A DNA stretch of 64,000 nucleotides. Source: Boesenbergia rotunda. Lineage: Eukaryota; Streptophyta; Magnoliopsida; Zingiberales; Zingiberaceae. Below are positions 12,139 to 23,047 of this stretch, in pieces. The stretch spans positions 444,784-508,783 of the forward strand of contig JAGFNQ010001614.1 in the NCBI GenBank assembly GCA_024364735.1, written 5' to 3'. The translations under genes were made by a program, and so were the position numbers. The notes beneath the pieces were generated by a model. That model was not told the DNA's origin, did no database searches, and saw only the letters and a list, made by a program, of their open reading frames with translations. Every line of letters starts with the position of its first letter. Within the stretch, counting starts at the first letter, position 1.

Positions 12139-14634
12139 GACCTCTTTTTTTATTGGATAACCAAAAACATCAATCAATTTTGACTGTATGTGGCAGTCCA
12201 GCTGCTTTGGTTTTAGCTTTCTTTTCCTGCTCCTAGACTAATTCTTCAACAATTGAAACTGTGGAAACAATAAGGCCAAGTCACCCAACTGCTCAATGTA
12301 TCTTGATAAAAACATGGCAAAGTTGACTAACATATTGGAGATCTTGCATCTCTGCATGATATCGAGATGGGCATTGGTTTAACAATTATATTTGCCACCA
12401 TGAGATGGGCATTGGCTTGCCTAGCTGGTGGTTTTCGTGGATAAATTCAATGCTTTTGCAGTTGGACCAATTCGACCCTATACAACAGAAGGCGATCTTT
12501 TGGAAGAAGTGGAATCAAAAAGCCGCTGATATCAATGTCTTCTCAGCAGATTTTCACGGGCCTGGATTATCCATCCCTCTGTTTCGTTTTTTTTCTAGAG
12601 GTAGATGATTTTCTTTATAGTTCATCTCTTAGATAAATTTAAAGCACAGTTTATCAACACTTAGAAGTTAATTTTTAAGATATTTATCATATTTGAAATT
12701 TGAACTTTGATTCTCATATTGGACCTTTGAGTGCGGGGAGTCACTTTATCCTGATTTAGTCAAATTAACTTATGTCCTTGCATGGCCCAATTATTAGATA
12801 GCTACATGATGAGCATGGACCATTGATGGTCCTCTTCAACCTAAACACAGCTTTCACGTCTAGTACTGAATTTGAATATTACAATAAAAAAGAATAAGGA
12901 AAAGCTGGTAAATAAAGCATTGTTTTTGTTATCCATAAAAAAACAGAATGAAGAAAGTAGAATGATGAATAAAAAAAGGGAAAAAAAGAGAAAAAGGCAG
13001 TATGAAGAAAAAGATGAAGAAACTGGAAAAGAAGCGAAGAGGGGAACAGAGCATTAGACAAAGAGGAAGAGGAAGAAAAACTGAAAAAGAAAGGAAGAGG
13101 GGAGGGGAGGGGAGGGGAGCTGAGCTGGGGCAGTCCCATTCCTTTCACGTCCTTCTTTGAACCACAAACAGACAAAAACTTTGCTGTAAAAAAAGTGCCA
13201 TGGTTAGCTGTTGGAGTTGAGATGGGATGGATTTCACCTCATTTCCCTTTAGACGGGAAAATGACATCCTCTGCAAGTCTGTATCACACCCACAAAAACA
13301 AAAAATATTCACAAAAAGAGTTTAAAATTATGAAAATTTCAAAATTAACTTTCAGATTTGCGTATTTATTTTTTATTTTATCCTCCCGTTAATGTTTCTG
13401 TTGTTGGATATTAAAATAACAGTACCATTATATTATTCTATTTAAAAAATCAACATCATTATAATATTAATTTTAAAAAATTAACACTATAATGATGTTA
13501 ATTTTAAGATTTATACAGTATGGTTGATTTTTATTCTTTGAAATTTAGCATAATAATGATATTGTTCTTTGATTATAGTAATCAGAGAGAGTTAAAATGA
13601 GAAAATAAATATGTACTTTGAGAAATTTAATAGTTAAATATATCTTTCAAGAATTTCATAATTTTAAATGAGCTATTATAAATTAGCGCACAAGTTGTAT
13701 GAACGATAAAATCATAAATAAGTTTTCATGATCGGGCACAGTTAGTTCATACGAAGATATTATTCCTAGTATGGTCTAAGATTGATGTTCAACGAATGCG
13801 GAATGTATGTTTCGTTGATTGTCTCAATCTTTTTTTATATGAATGAAACTCTCATGATTTTACTCTCTTATAAACAGTAAAAGGTTGTGACCAAGATGAC
13901 GAATCACCCTAGCATAAAATAACAAACAGATCCTCGTACACCATTCAATCAACGTGCTTAATTGATTGTTTAGAAAAATGTTTGCCTTATTGTCTTCACG
14001 GGATGAATAGATGATTAATATATGAGTGTTATCTTCTTAAACTCTAAGAGTTAAAATTTGACAAAGTCAATGTCCATCCTCTCTATATGCTAGTCACAAT
14101 ATCCGGGCTAGTAAGTCCTATGATTTATTTTCTTCATGTTAATTTTGAGATGGATTGACGGAGATCTTGGAGCAAGTGAAATATCTTTCACTACCTTAAT
14201 TGATTGTTTAGTGCTCCAATTAATTGATTGTTTAGTAAAAATATTAAGAGGATAAAAGTTCGACAGCAATTTACGAAAAAAGCATTTTTTTAAAAAAAAT
14301 TTAAAGAAATACTCCAAATGTATATCTAAGTTAAATGCATATTTAGTGTAAACAAATGGAGAGAAAAGAAAGCAAGAACGCCACATTAGCTTTTGTAAAT
14401 TATCGAATCAGGTAAGATAAACTTTCATATTACTCAAATCACATATACAACTTTGAAGATATCCAAATCTTGTACTCAATATCGATTTTGCCCCTCTGAA
14501 TATTCACTTTTGCTCGCCTAATCGATGGTTGCAGTATAGTATTCGATTTGGTAAAGTTTTATGATCATAATGTAATCGATTGGTACAATATAGCAAACGA
14601 TTATTTTTTTAAAAAAAATATCGATTCATATTAA
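12139..14634. other. Intergenic, no gene seen
   Basis: This is the 3' flank of the OWL1-like gene, then AT-rich DNA. A purine-rich strand runs through 12890-13120 and ends in a short GGAGG run. AT-rich microsatellite-like blocks lie at 13380-13560. No ORF with family features was found. Confidence 0.5.
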
Positions 14635-15298
14635 GGCTACGTTTGGTAGGGGGTAATGTAATCCGGTCTGTAATGTAATCAAGTTTGTAATGTAATGTAA
14701 TGTAATCTTGATTACATTATTATGTTTGGTAATGAGTTGTATGTAATCTTTGATAACCATTACAAGTTGGATTCTTTTGTTTGGTGAGGGACAATCCATC
14801 CTGTAATGTAATCAAGATTAACGACCGACGACCGTCGCCGGGCGGCCGGTGACCATTGACCGGCCGGCGAACGCCAGCGACCGCCGTCGGTCGGCGGCGG
14901 CGGCGGTGGTCGCCGGCGGCCGGCGGTGGTCGCCGGCGGCCGGCGGTGGTCGCCGACGGCCGGTGATCGCCGGCGGCCAGCCGGCGGCGGTGGTCGCCGG
15001 CGGCCGGCGACGGTGGTCGCCGGCGGTGGTCGCCGGCGGTCGACCGGCGGTGGTGGTCGCCGGCGGCCGGCCGACGGCGACCAACGACTGTCACTGCCCG
15101 ACCGACGACTTTACAAGCTGTAATGTAATCCAGATTACGGAGGTTTTGGTTTGTAATCCAGATTACAAATCATCAACCTCTTTTGTAATCGAGATTACAT
15201 TACATTACAATCTTAAAGTGATTCCAAACAAAGGAATCCAACTTGTAATGTAATCTGGATTACATTACAGGGTGGATTACACCCTACCAAACGCAGCC
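14635..15298. mobile_element. PIF/Harbinger-like MITE with GC-rich minisatellite core, copy 1
   Basis: The terminal inverted repeats read GGCTACGTTTGGTAGGG at the left and (reverse complement) GGCTGCGTTTGGTAGGG at the right. They are bordered by 3-bp duplications TAA (14632-14634 and 15299-15301), as expected for PIF/Harbinger elements. The subterminal parts repeat TGTAATGTAATC and GATTACATTA many times in both orientations. The centre (about 14826-15090) switches abruptly to a very GC-rich array of GGTCGCCGGCGGCCGGC-like units. The repetitive Arg/Pro/Gly ORFs across it are a by-product. A second copy lies at 54279-54832. Confidence 0.85.
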
Positions 15299-15349
15299 TA
15301 AAAGAATTATTACTCTTAATATAGTGTGTCAATTGATGTTCGAGGGCAT

Positions 15350-15518
15350 GAATATAATTAAAAGAATTAGACGAACACATAAGACCTAGATCCGTATTAT
15401 TCCGAGCACTCTAGGTCCATCAGTCAATTTTGGTCAAATTGATTGATGGATCTAGATAAGTTGGAATGATATGAAATCAGGTTCTATGTATTTATCTAAT
15501 TTTCTAGATTATATCTAT
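15350..15518. mobile_element. Foldback MITE
   Basis: Two imperfect inverted arms of about 75 bp (roughly 15350-15432 and 15434-15518) meet at a short loop near TTTTGGTCAAATT. The arms share blocks such as CTAGATCC and a block resembling TCATGTAATTCCGA. Those blocks also occur in the terminal repeats of the element at 42666-43157, so the two appear related. No clear target duplication was found. Confidence 0.65.
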
Positions 15519-16896
15519 TGTTAGAAATATGAATTTAATAGGAGGTAATAAGAAAGGAGACTCCTTTGTGTATGGATTTCAGACTTTTAGCCCCACATTG
15601 ATAGTTTCATGATACTATTGTTGGATGCAAATCTCACATGCATGTATCAAATGAATAAATACATAGGAAGATGTTCTTTCTCATGCATGAGTGTGCAGAG
15701 GGTGCAAATCCAGGGTCTAGATTTGTATTTAATTAAGTCGACTCGTGCGCCAATATGACTTGCACGCATCAAATACCGGACGGATTAGGGAAAATTTACC
15801 CAAGTGGAATACTGCTACCTGCTCAAGGCCAGTATGACTTGCGCGCATCAAATACCGGACGGGTTAGGGCAAAATTTACCCAAGTGGAACATTGCTACCT
15901 GCTCAAGTGAATAACTTGAGCAAAATAAGTAAAAAAGCTAAGGATGCGTTTGGTTGGGGATTATTATTGATAACCTTAGTTATCTATTCAAGGTTATTAA
16001 TAAAAAAAAATCTTGTTTGATTTAGGTAATTGATGATTCCCAGAAATGAAGGATGTCTGCCACGTCACTAAAACATCAACAAGAGAGGGAATCTGATTAC
16101 CTTGGAAGCCTAAAGTTTTTATTCATTTCGAGATTAACCACAAAATTTTTCAATATTATCCTCCTTGTTCTGCGCACAAAGGAGGGCCGACCGTCTAGGC
16201 TAAGAAGGAATGGAGGTGGGGAGGGCGGACGAAGGTGATGAAGGTAGCTTGCTGAGGAAGTGGCGTTGGCGCCTTGCGGAGGAGGTAGCGCCAGCGATCT
16301 CCTCTGAACAACGTCCTATGATGAAATCGTGGAGGACATGACGATGGGCAACGACAACCAAGACGAAGCCAGCAGTTTGAGGAGGAGGCGTGCTAGCGGC
16401 TTGTGGAGGAGGCGGGACTGACGGCTTGGGGAGGAGGCGCCAACCTGGGGAGGAGATGGCGGCGGAGGCGTTGTGCGACAGCGGGAGTCGGGATGAAGAA
16501 ATGTTAGATTTTAATTAAAATCGTATTTTCATAAATAAATTGAACTCCCAAATCATTTAATAAAAACTAACGAAATTATCCCCTAAACATAAAATAGATT
16601 TAAATTTTGAAAATTTCTAAATAAATTTTATATATTTATATTTATTTATTGTAATCAACTTATTATTATTAATTTAATTAATAATATTACCACTATTATT
16701 GATTTGATTATTATCAGTTAGCTATGACTAAAATTGCTCGATGGAGATTCACAGTTTACCGTTGTATCCTGAGAAATAGACGGCCCACAACAACCTTGAA
16801 GTACACAGTCGGAGGTGGGAAGAATTTGTTTTAAGCACACTGCTTGAAAGTAGGCCTCGGTATCTTCCACTCGGGAGCACTCGGATTTGACGAGTT
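15519..16896. other. Intergenic: short tandem duplication and unplaced GC-rich segment
   Basis: An 80-bp unit is duplicated in tandem at about 15750-15829 and 15830-15907 (ATGACTTGC(A/G)CGCATC starts each). At 15948 GGATGCGTTTGGTTGGGG resembles a MITE terminus. A GGAGGCGG-rich stretch follows at 16190-16490, but no matching right terminus was found. The rest is AT-rich without a gene. Confidence 0.5.
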
Positions 16897-19100
16897 TGTA
16901 GGATTGTGTCGGGCCGGCTAGAGGGGAGTGAACAACCTTGAAAATTAAAAATTCATCTCTTGCTTTCGAACTTAGCAAAGATACAATATTAGTTGATCAA
17001 TAATAACATATAAAAAAGACAAGTAAGAAGGGACTCCAAATTTGCTTGGTTTGCAATCTAAGTGGTTGTTAATCCAAAATGTTAAAGCTCTACAAAAAAA
17101 TCTCCTTGATGTAGACGGAGAAGTCTCTTACAAGTAGTTGAGAGCACAGACAATTGAGCACATAATTAGAAAGAGAATACACTGATTGTTATTTAATTAT
17201 GAGCTAAAGGGTTCTATTTATTGAGTCTGAAAAAGCTTATTCGTTGCTAACGTGACACATCCCAGGCGCTAGTGTTCAATGGGGGTGCCTGAGTTGGGTT
17301 AATTCTTATCCACATCACAACGGTCATGAAAATGACTTTTTTTGGATAAGCCAGATAGGTTGGGCACTCGTATCAGCTCTTGGGCGCCGGGGCTTCAAGC
17401 GCCCCAATAGACCCGGGCACGCTGGACCAATACGGGCGCCCCGGACCATCCTGTGTGCTTGGGACCAACCTGGGCACGACGCTCTGGATCAGTCCAGATG
17501 CCCCAGATTTGTTGGACGCCTTGGTTTTGGTAAACTTCTGGTTGACCAACTTTCTGTGCTTTTGGGTGATTTCTAATCGTCTAAAGTTGAGGCCACCCAA
17601 ACCCAAACTTACGACCTTTTTATTGATAGTCTTCCTCCCCGGTTTCTCATCCCTCAACGTCGCCTGTGTCCTTCTTACTCCATCGATGTACTCTTTCGTA
17701 GTTTTTCATCCCTTGGATGCACCGAGCACGTTGACTCCTTTCTCGTGCATTTCTTCTCGCTCGTTGTATCTTTTACTCGACTTCTTATACTCCTAGGTTC
17801 TTACATATCTAGACATAAGACATCAAAACTTAATATGACTTAACTTAACTCGGTTGGTCACATCAAAACTATCTCATGATACTTACAATCTCTTTTTTTT
17901 TATTTGCATCAATCCAAGTTAAGTTAAAGAAATACAAATAAAAAATATATAAACAGAAAAAATATTTTTTACGATTAAGTAAAAAAATTATAATCAAACC
18001 TTCTTATGGAGTAGTCTTCCTACTCGATTTCTCATCCCTTAACATCGTCTGTGTCCTTCTTATTCCACTGGTATACTCTTTCATAGCTTTTCGACCCTCA
18101 GATGCACTGAGCTCGTCGACTCCCTTCTCGTGCACTCCTCGCTCGCCGCATCTATCACTCGACTTTTTGTACTCCTAGGTTCTTACACATTTAGACACAA
18201 GACATCAAAATTTAACATAACCTAACTTGACTCGGTTGACCACATCAAAACTATCTCAAGATATTTACAATCTCACATTTTTTTGATTTGCATCAATTCG
18301 AATTAAGTTAAGAAAATACAAACGAGAAATATATAAATAGAAAAAAATATTATTAGTTAAGTGAGAAAAAAAATCTTTAAGTTATAAGGGAAAAAATTGA
18401 AGTTTTGAAATCATTAAACAAGTTGTTTCTTTTGAAAAAGATAAAAAACCTTGCTTAAAGAAATCTCTTAAATATTTAAATTAAAAGACTCAGTTTTAAG
18501 ATAAAAAATTTATGAAAATTATATTTTTATATGAAATTTCTGAGAAGTTTTGAGAATATGTCAAAATATTAGATATGATCCTATATAATTTTAGAAAATA
18601 TTTTTTTTAAAATGAATTTTGACTTAAAAATCCTCGAAAAATCTAGTTTTTTAAAATCATCTTTGACGTGTTTTTAAAATTAAAAATTCAGTGTTTGTTC
18701 AAAATTCATACAAATTCATTAAACGGTTGAAAAAAATCTCAAAATGTTTTTGTCTATAGATATGAATGGTGTCTATCATAGAAAATTTAAAAATAAATTT
18801 ACTCTAAAAATAAATTTTCGAAGAGAAATTTTTTTTAAAATGAAAAAAGAATAAATTAATTTCTAACATGCTTAAAACAATAGGCTAACAATTCAACACA
18901 GGAGTAGGAACCCAAAATAAATTTCTACTTGCTCGATTTATTAAAAATTTAAGTGGAATATAATTTCTAGAAGTTTTTATATTTTGCCCCTTATGATTCC
19001 TAATATACTAATTTAGTCTTCCATTAAAATTTTTATAATTTGAAATTTGAACATTGAGTATACAAAATTCTTTAATTTTTCTCAATGTTCTTTTAATCGA
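16897..19100 (-). mobile_element. SIRE-like Copia remnant: 3' LTR and 3' internal region
   Basis: On the minus strand the LTR runs from 17887 (TGTAAGTATCATGAGATAG) to 16897 (ending CAATCCTACA). The polypurine side lies at 17888-17905. Its layout matches the LTRs at 28771-29697, 29918-30951 and 34767-36827: TGTAAGTA start, GCGCC-rich middle and CCTACA end. The next segment (17888 to about 18390) is a near-repeat of the LTR end and the polypurine junction, so about 380 bp is duplicated in tandem (17631-18000 and 18015-18390). From about 18390 the DNA is AT-rich and resembles the 3' noncoding part of the element at 33800-34766. No gag or pol is present. Confidence 0.7.
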
Positions 19101-19448
19101 ATATTTTTATTTTTCAAGTTATTATATAATTCTAATGGGCATACATTTGCAATTTCCTTTTAAGATCTAAAGTTTTGGTTCTTAATTTGTATAATGATTT
19201 GGGCATTAGTTTAATACCATTGTATAACTGATCAGATATAAAAAACATACCTCACTTACCAAGTTAGATCTGAAGTTTGATTTTCTATCTTCTGACGTAA
19301 CTCTCCATTCATATATGCTATCTTCTAAGGTTGTTTTGACGTTTGACTCTTGGTGATTAGCCATCATCAAATTCCTTGATTTCGGATTCATCCGATGGCG
19401 ATTTGTTCCATGTCGCCTTGAGGTTCCGATTCTTTGGCTATGATACAC

Positions 19449-19652
19449 TCAGTGAAAAAACTCAATGAAACGCTCAGTGAATGACGTGACACTTTGTATG
19501 TACATGTTCGATTATCGCTCGGACACCATCAGCGGCCTTCGGCCGTTGTCCCGAATCATACTATACCCTGGGGAGTACGGTGAACCCGTCGGGTCGCTGT
19601 ATACAAAGTGACACGTCATTCACTAAAGTTTTTCTTGAGATTTTTCACTGAA
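19449..19652. mobile_element. Foldback MITE, family F, copy 1
   Basis: Terminal inverted repeats of about 50 bp start CAGTGAAAAA and contain AGTGAATGACGTG(A/T)CACTTTGTAT on each arm. The loop contains GTACGGTGAACCCGTCGGGT, shared with the larger palindrome at 20128-20490. No intact target duplication was recognised. The CAGTG terminus would suit a hAT-like origin, which is a tentative inference. Confidence 0.7.
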
Positions 19653-20127
19653 CATATCGTTTTCCTTTTTTTAACTTTAAGTAGTTATTTTTCACGTGTC
19701 CTTCATCACAATTATAGCAAACTAATAAACTTATTGTTTTTTTGAACTCAATAGTTTGAAACTTAAATTTTTCTTTAAAATTAATTTTTTTTCAAAAATA
19801 TCGTGTGAGTTCCTGACAAAAATATCACATGCTCGACTAGTTGATCTATTAAAAAAAAAAATTAGATAAGTTATTAATTTCATATATTTATATAAATATA
19901 TATTTTATTATATTCGGTTGGACTTCCGATTAAACCAATTGAAAAAAAATCTAAAATTTGTACTGAAAAATGGATGCAACCAACTGTTTGTTGAAAGTGT
20001 GTGGGCCCGGACGATGATGAATTGAAAGCTCGGTGGGTACCACAAAACCATTTCAAATTTAAAACGATACCACCCACTATTATACCAAATGATCATTTGT
20101 TTGTTTGTTTTGTATTACTGCAAGTTC

Positions 20128-20490
20128 GCTCAGGCTGGATCCTCTATACCGGGATCTTCCTTTACCCGTGTATTAATTCATCGGCGATCGCCGACGAGTC
20201 GTCCGATCGATGATCGGACACCACCAATAATTTTCGGAGAACGGTGAACCCATCGGGGTATCGCCACAATTGTGATGTTATCGTATTCACCGTCGAATCC
20301 GACGAGACGTTTGATGCGACGATTTCGACGGGTTCACCGTTCTCCGAAGATATCATCTTATTCGGAATGACGATCAAAAATTATTGATGGTGTTCGATCG
20401 TCGATCGGACGACTCGTCGGCGATCGCCGACGAGTTAATATACGAGTACAAGAAGATTCCAGTACAGAGGATCCGGTCTAAAGTTCGCTA
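20128..20490. mobile_element. Foldback element, family F, large palindrome
   Basis: Two arms of more than 100 bp are inverted relative to each other (about 20128-20260 and 20325-20490). Matching blocks are GGATCCTCT, CGGCGATCGCCGACGAGTCG, CCGATCGA, CAATAATTTT and TTCGGAGAACGGTGAACCC. The block CGGCGATCGCCG is itself a perfect palindrome present in both arms. The central loop is about 50 bp. The ACGGTGAACCC block links it to the element at 19449-19652. The ORFs on it (20162-20377, 20384-20656) mirror each other because the DNA is palindromic and are not taken as genes. Confidence 0.7.
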
Positions 20491-20654
20491 CGTGACGACG
20501 CCTCGGAGCGTGGACGCCTCGGAGCGTGGGCGTGGCATCTCCGTACGAACGCGCCACTTTGCAGAGGGCCCCCATGCCACTCACCCTAAGTTTCCAGCTG
20601 TAAAACTTGCTTCCACATTTCTTTTCGGCAGCACTGTATTCCAAATGCGAGTTT

Positions 20655-20690
20655 AAAAAATAATAATAATAATAATAATAATAAAATAAC
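20655..20690. repeat. (AAT)n microsatellite
   Basis: About nine AAT/TAA trinucleotide units flanked by A-rich sequence. Confidence 0.85.
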
Positions 20691-21027
20691 AAAGAGATAT
20701 ATTTATTTTTAAAATGACTAATAATTATAAAAGCCTTTTCTATTTAAATTGTTTGGGTTGACGAAATTTCCGTTCATACGAAATTTCAAAAAAAATATAT
20801 ATTAAGTTTATTCTCCACGACCTTATCTTATAATGTAAAAGCTTCTTTTAGCGATTTTAATTTTGATTTGAACATGCGATCATAAGATTTCACGATGACA
20901 GCTTTTGATAAATGCGCCTTCTAGATATTCAATAGAGTTTGGGTATCTTCTTTGTTAACTCTTCAATACTCTTCAATGATTGATTATTAATGATTGATTG
21001 TTTACAGTTAAAATTAGGGCGATTAGT

Positions 21028-21267
21028 AAAAAACGATTAACGAAATTTTTTCAACCTCGAACGACCAATCCGGTCTCACAAAAATTTTCCACCGACCGCC
21101 AAGGTAAATCAAAAAGCGCTCGCAGTGGACGGTCTAGAAGCCTAACATCCCAGGGTTCGCACCCCATTTGAAAAAAAAAAATCCTACAAATACATCGTAA
21201 CTGGGGATCAAACCATAGATGCCTGAGATATCGACTAGTCGTCCTACCGCTGCACTATAGCCCCGGA
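21028..21267 (-). mobile_element. tRNA-derived SINE, family S, copy 2
   Basis: The minus-strand head has A box TAGTGCAGCGG (21247-21257) and a B-box region GGTTTGATCCCC. The body contains TAGACCGTCCACTGCGAGCG and the tail is near 21028-21060. An 18-bp direct repeat (AATTAGGGCGATTAGTAA) lies immediately left and right (about 21010-21027 and 21271-21288) and is read as the target duplication. Confidence 0.8.
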
Positions 21268-21311
21268 GACAATTAGGGCGATTAGTAAGATGTTGCTTAG
21301 AAAGTACATGA

Positions 21312-21486
21312 GAACTTCAGGATAAATCAGGAAGCACTCGCAATGGACGGTCTAGAAGCCCAACGTCCCAAGGTTCGCGTCTCATTTGAAAAGAAAAAAA
21401 ATCTTACAAATACACTGTAATTGGGGATCGAACCATGGATGTCTGAGATAGCGACTAATCATCCTACCACTGCACCATAACCCCGA
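21312..21486 (-). mobile_element. tRNA-derived SINE, family S, copy 3
   Basis: This is the best-preserved head of the family: A box TGGTGCAGTGG (21467-21477) and B box GGTTCGATCCC (21424-21434), both exact matches to pol III consensus. The distal tail seen in copy 2 is missing. The flanking 48-bp sequence (AATTAGGGCGATTAGTAAGA onwards) occurs at both ends, so copies 2 and 3 form a tandem arrangement, probably by unequal exchange. Confidence 0.82.
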
Positions 21487-23047
21487 AGACAAAATTAGGG
21501 CGATTAGTAAGATGTTGCTTAGAAAGTACATGAGAACTTCATTGCTCATGATGACTAGGAGAACAAAGTTAGGTAAGTTGGCAAAAATATCGTCGTTACA
21601 AGCGAAACCCTCCAAAGATACATAGCTCGAGAATATAAGTAAAGTAGGGTGACCATGTACCTTTACCACTTCAGTTGGTTGTTGCCTAGGAGGTTTTGTT
21701 GTTTGACCAAGAGGATCCATCATGGTGATTGGAGAAGGAATAAAGCAAAGAGGGAGGAGAAGAAGACAATTGAAAGTGACGATAAATTACAAGAAGGGGT
21801 TGATAGAATCCAAATTTTAGAATTTACATCGTTAGCAAGCTCAACAAGATATGAAAATTACGTAAATGCAATGAAGCGGAATGAGTTAGTTTCTCGCCAG
21901 TCTTGCAAAAATCCATTATCCTCATCGTCATCGCTGAGTGGAATAGCCGTCGTATTGTTTGAGTAAATGTGCTAGCAAGACATACTTGAAACTGTAAAAC
22001 TTCGAGAACAAAGTATTTTCCATGTAAGGAAACTATAGCAAAGCACTTTATAAGTAAATAACAGAACAACTTGTCAGCAATGTTAACAACAACAAATGCA
22101 AGTCCAAACTTGTGAGAATTCCAATTCCGAGTTGCAATTGAATATCTAGTGAATAACAAGATGGTAAAGAGTAAATACCAATCATTTGCCATATCAAACT
22201 TAAAACCATTGTTTTGGATAGCACCGCTTACCTGATCCTTTGTCCCTAAGCCAACGGATTAGACAAAGCTACAAATTTCCTGTGTCACACTGTCTCCTAC
22301 TGCTCTTTCAGAAACTGATATAAGGAATTTCCCCAGAGAAGTGTCCAAGATTCAGCCTCAGGATAAGTTCAGCCCATGAACACCACAGCAAAACACTTAA
22401 GATGATTAGAATTCGAATCCCAATAGAGATAAATATTCATTCTAAAAAGCAGTCCATCTTCAAAATAATTGGAAAGACTAAACAACTGGAAAACTGAACA
22501 AACCTCATTTGAGTTGGGACACTTGTGAGCCACCTTGAGATTCTGCAATTTCCAAGGACACAACTGGGGATGATAATATTCAAAGTTTGAAATCCTCCTC
22601 CATTTTTTTTTTTTTTTTGCTCTTCTTTTTACAGTGTTGAGGGTTACCTGATGGTAAAAGTTGGCAGCAACAGCAGCAGTAGGGTTGGGAAAGCATTTCT
22701 GAACTGAGCACATTGTTTAGCAGGTTCCACAAGGAGAAGAAGGGCCATGGAAGTAAATTCTCTATCGTCGAGATCAAATGTATGTAGAGCCCTGTTCCAT
22801 TGTCCTCCAATCCATGATGCCCTTCTGCCATTAAGAGAGGTGGTGGCATAACTTGGACACCAAGGATTACTTTCTCACTTCTGAAGACAGGAACACTCTT
22901 CCTCCCTTCCTCATTTAAAACTCCATAAAACTTATCCTGCTACACTCTCTTCCATATTCATTTCGAATTCGACTCCTATAAGTTGAGGTGTTGGAAGCTT
23001 CCTGCTTTGCCCCACTCACAACTTCTCCTTGTTCCTCCACCATCAAA
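21487..23047. other. Upstream of the aspartyl protease: possible unassigned minus-strand transcript
   Basis: No family was recognised. On the minus strand a frame stays open from about 22957 to 22580 (methionine at 22849). Donor-like sites follow ACCATCAG (about 22648), AACTCAAATGAG (about 22504) and AAAGGATCAG (about 22233). At about 21723 another short frame starts MMDPLGQTTKPPRQQPTE. These could be exons of one decayed or unusual gene divergent from the protease, or chance. Its local GC is higher than the flanks. The last roughly 150 bases should contain the protease promoter; I could not place a convincing TATA box. Confidence 0.3.

Noticed and set aside
14720..15253. Long Arg/Pro/Gly and Ala/Gly/Val-rich ORFs on both strands
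   Set aside because: They follow the GC-rich tandem core of the MITE; the repeated residues reflect the DNA unit, and several frames are open at once.
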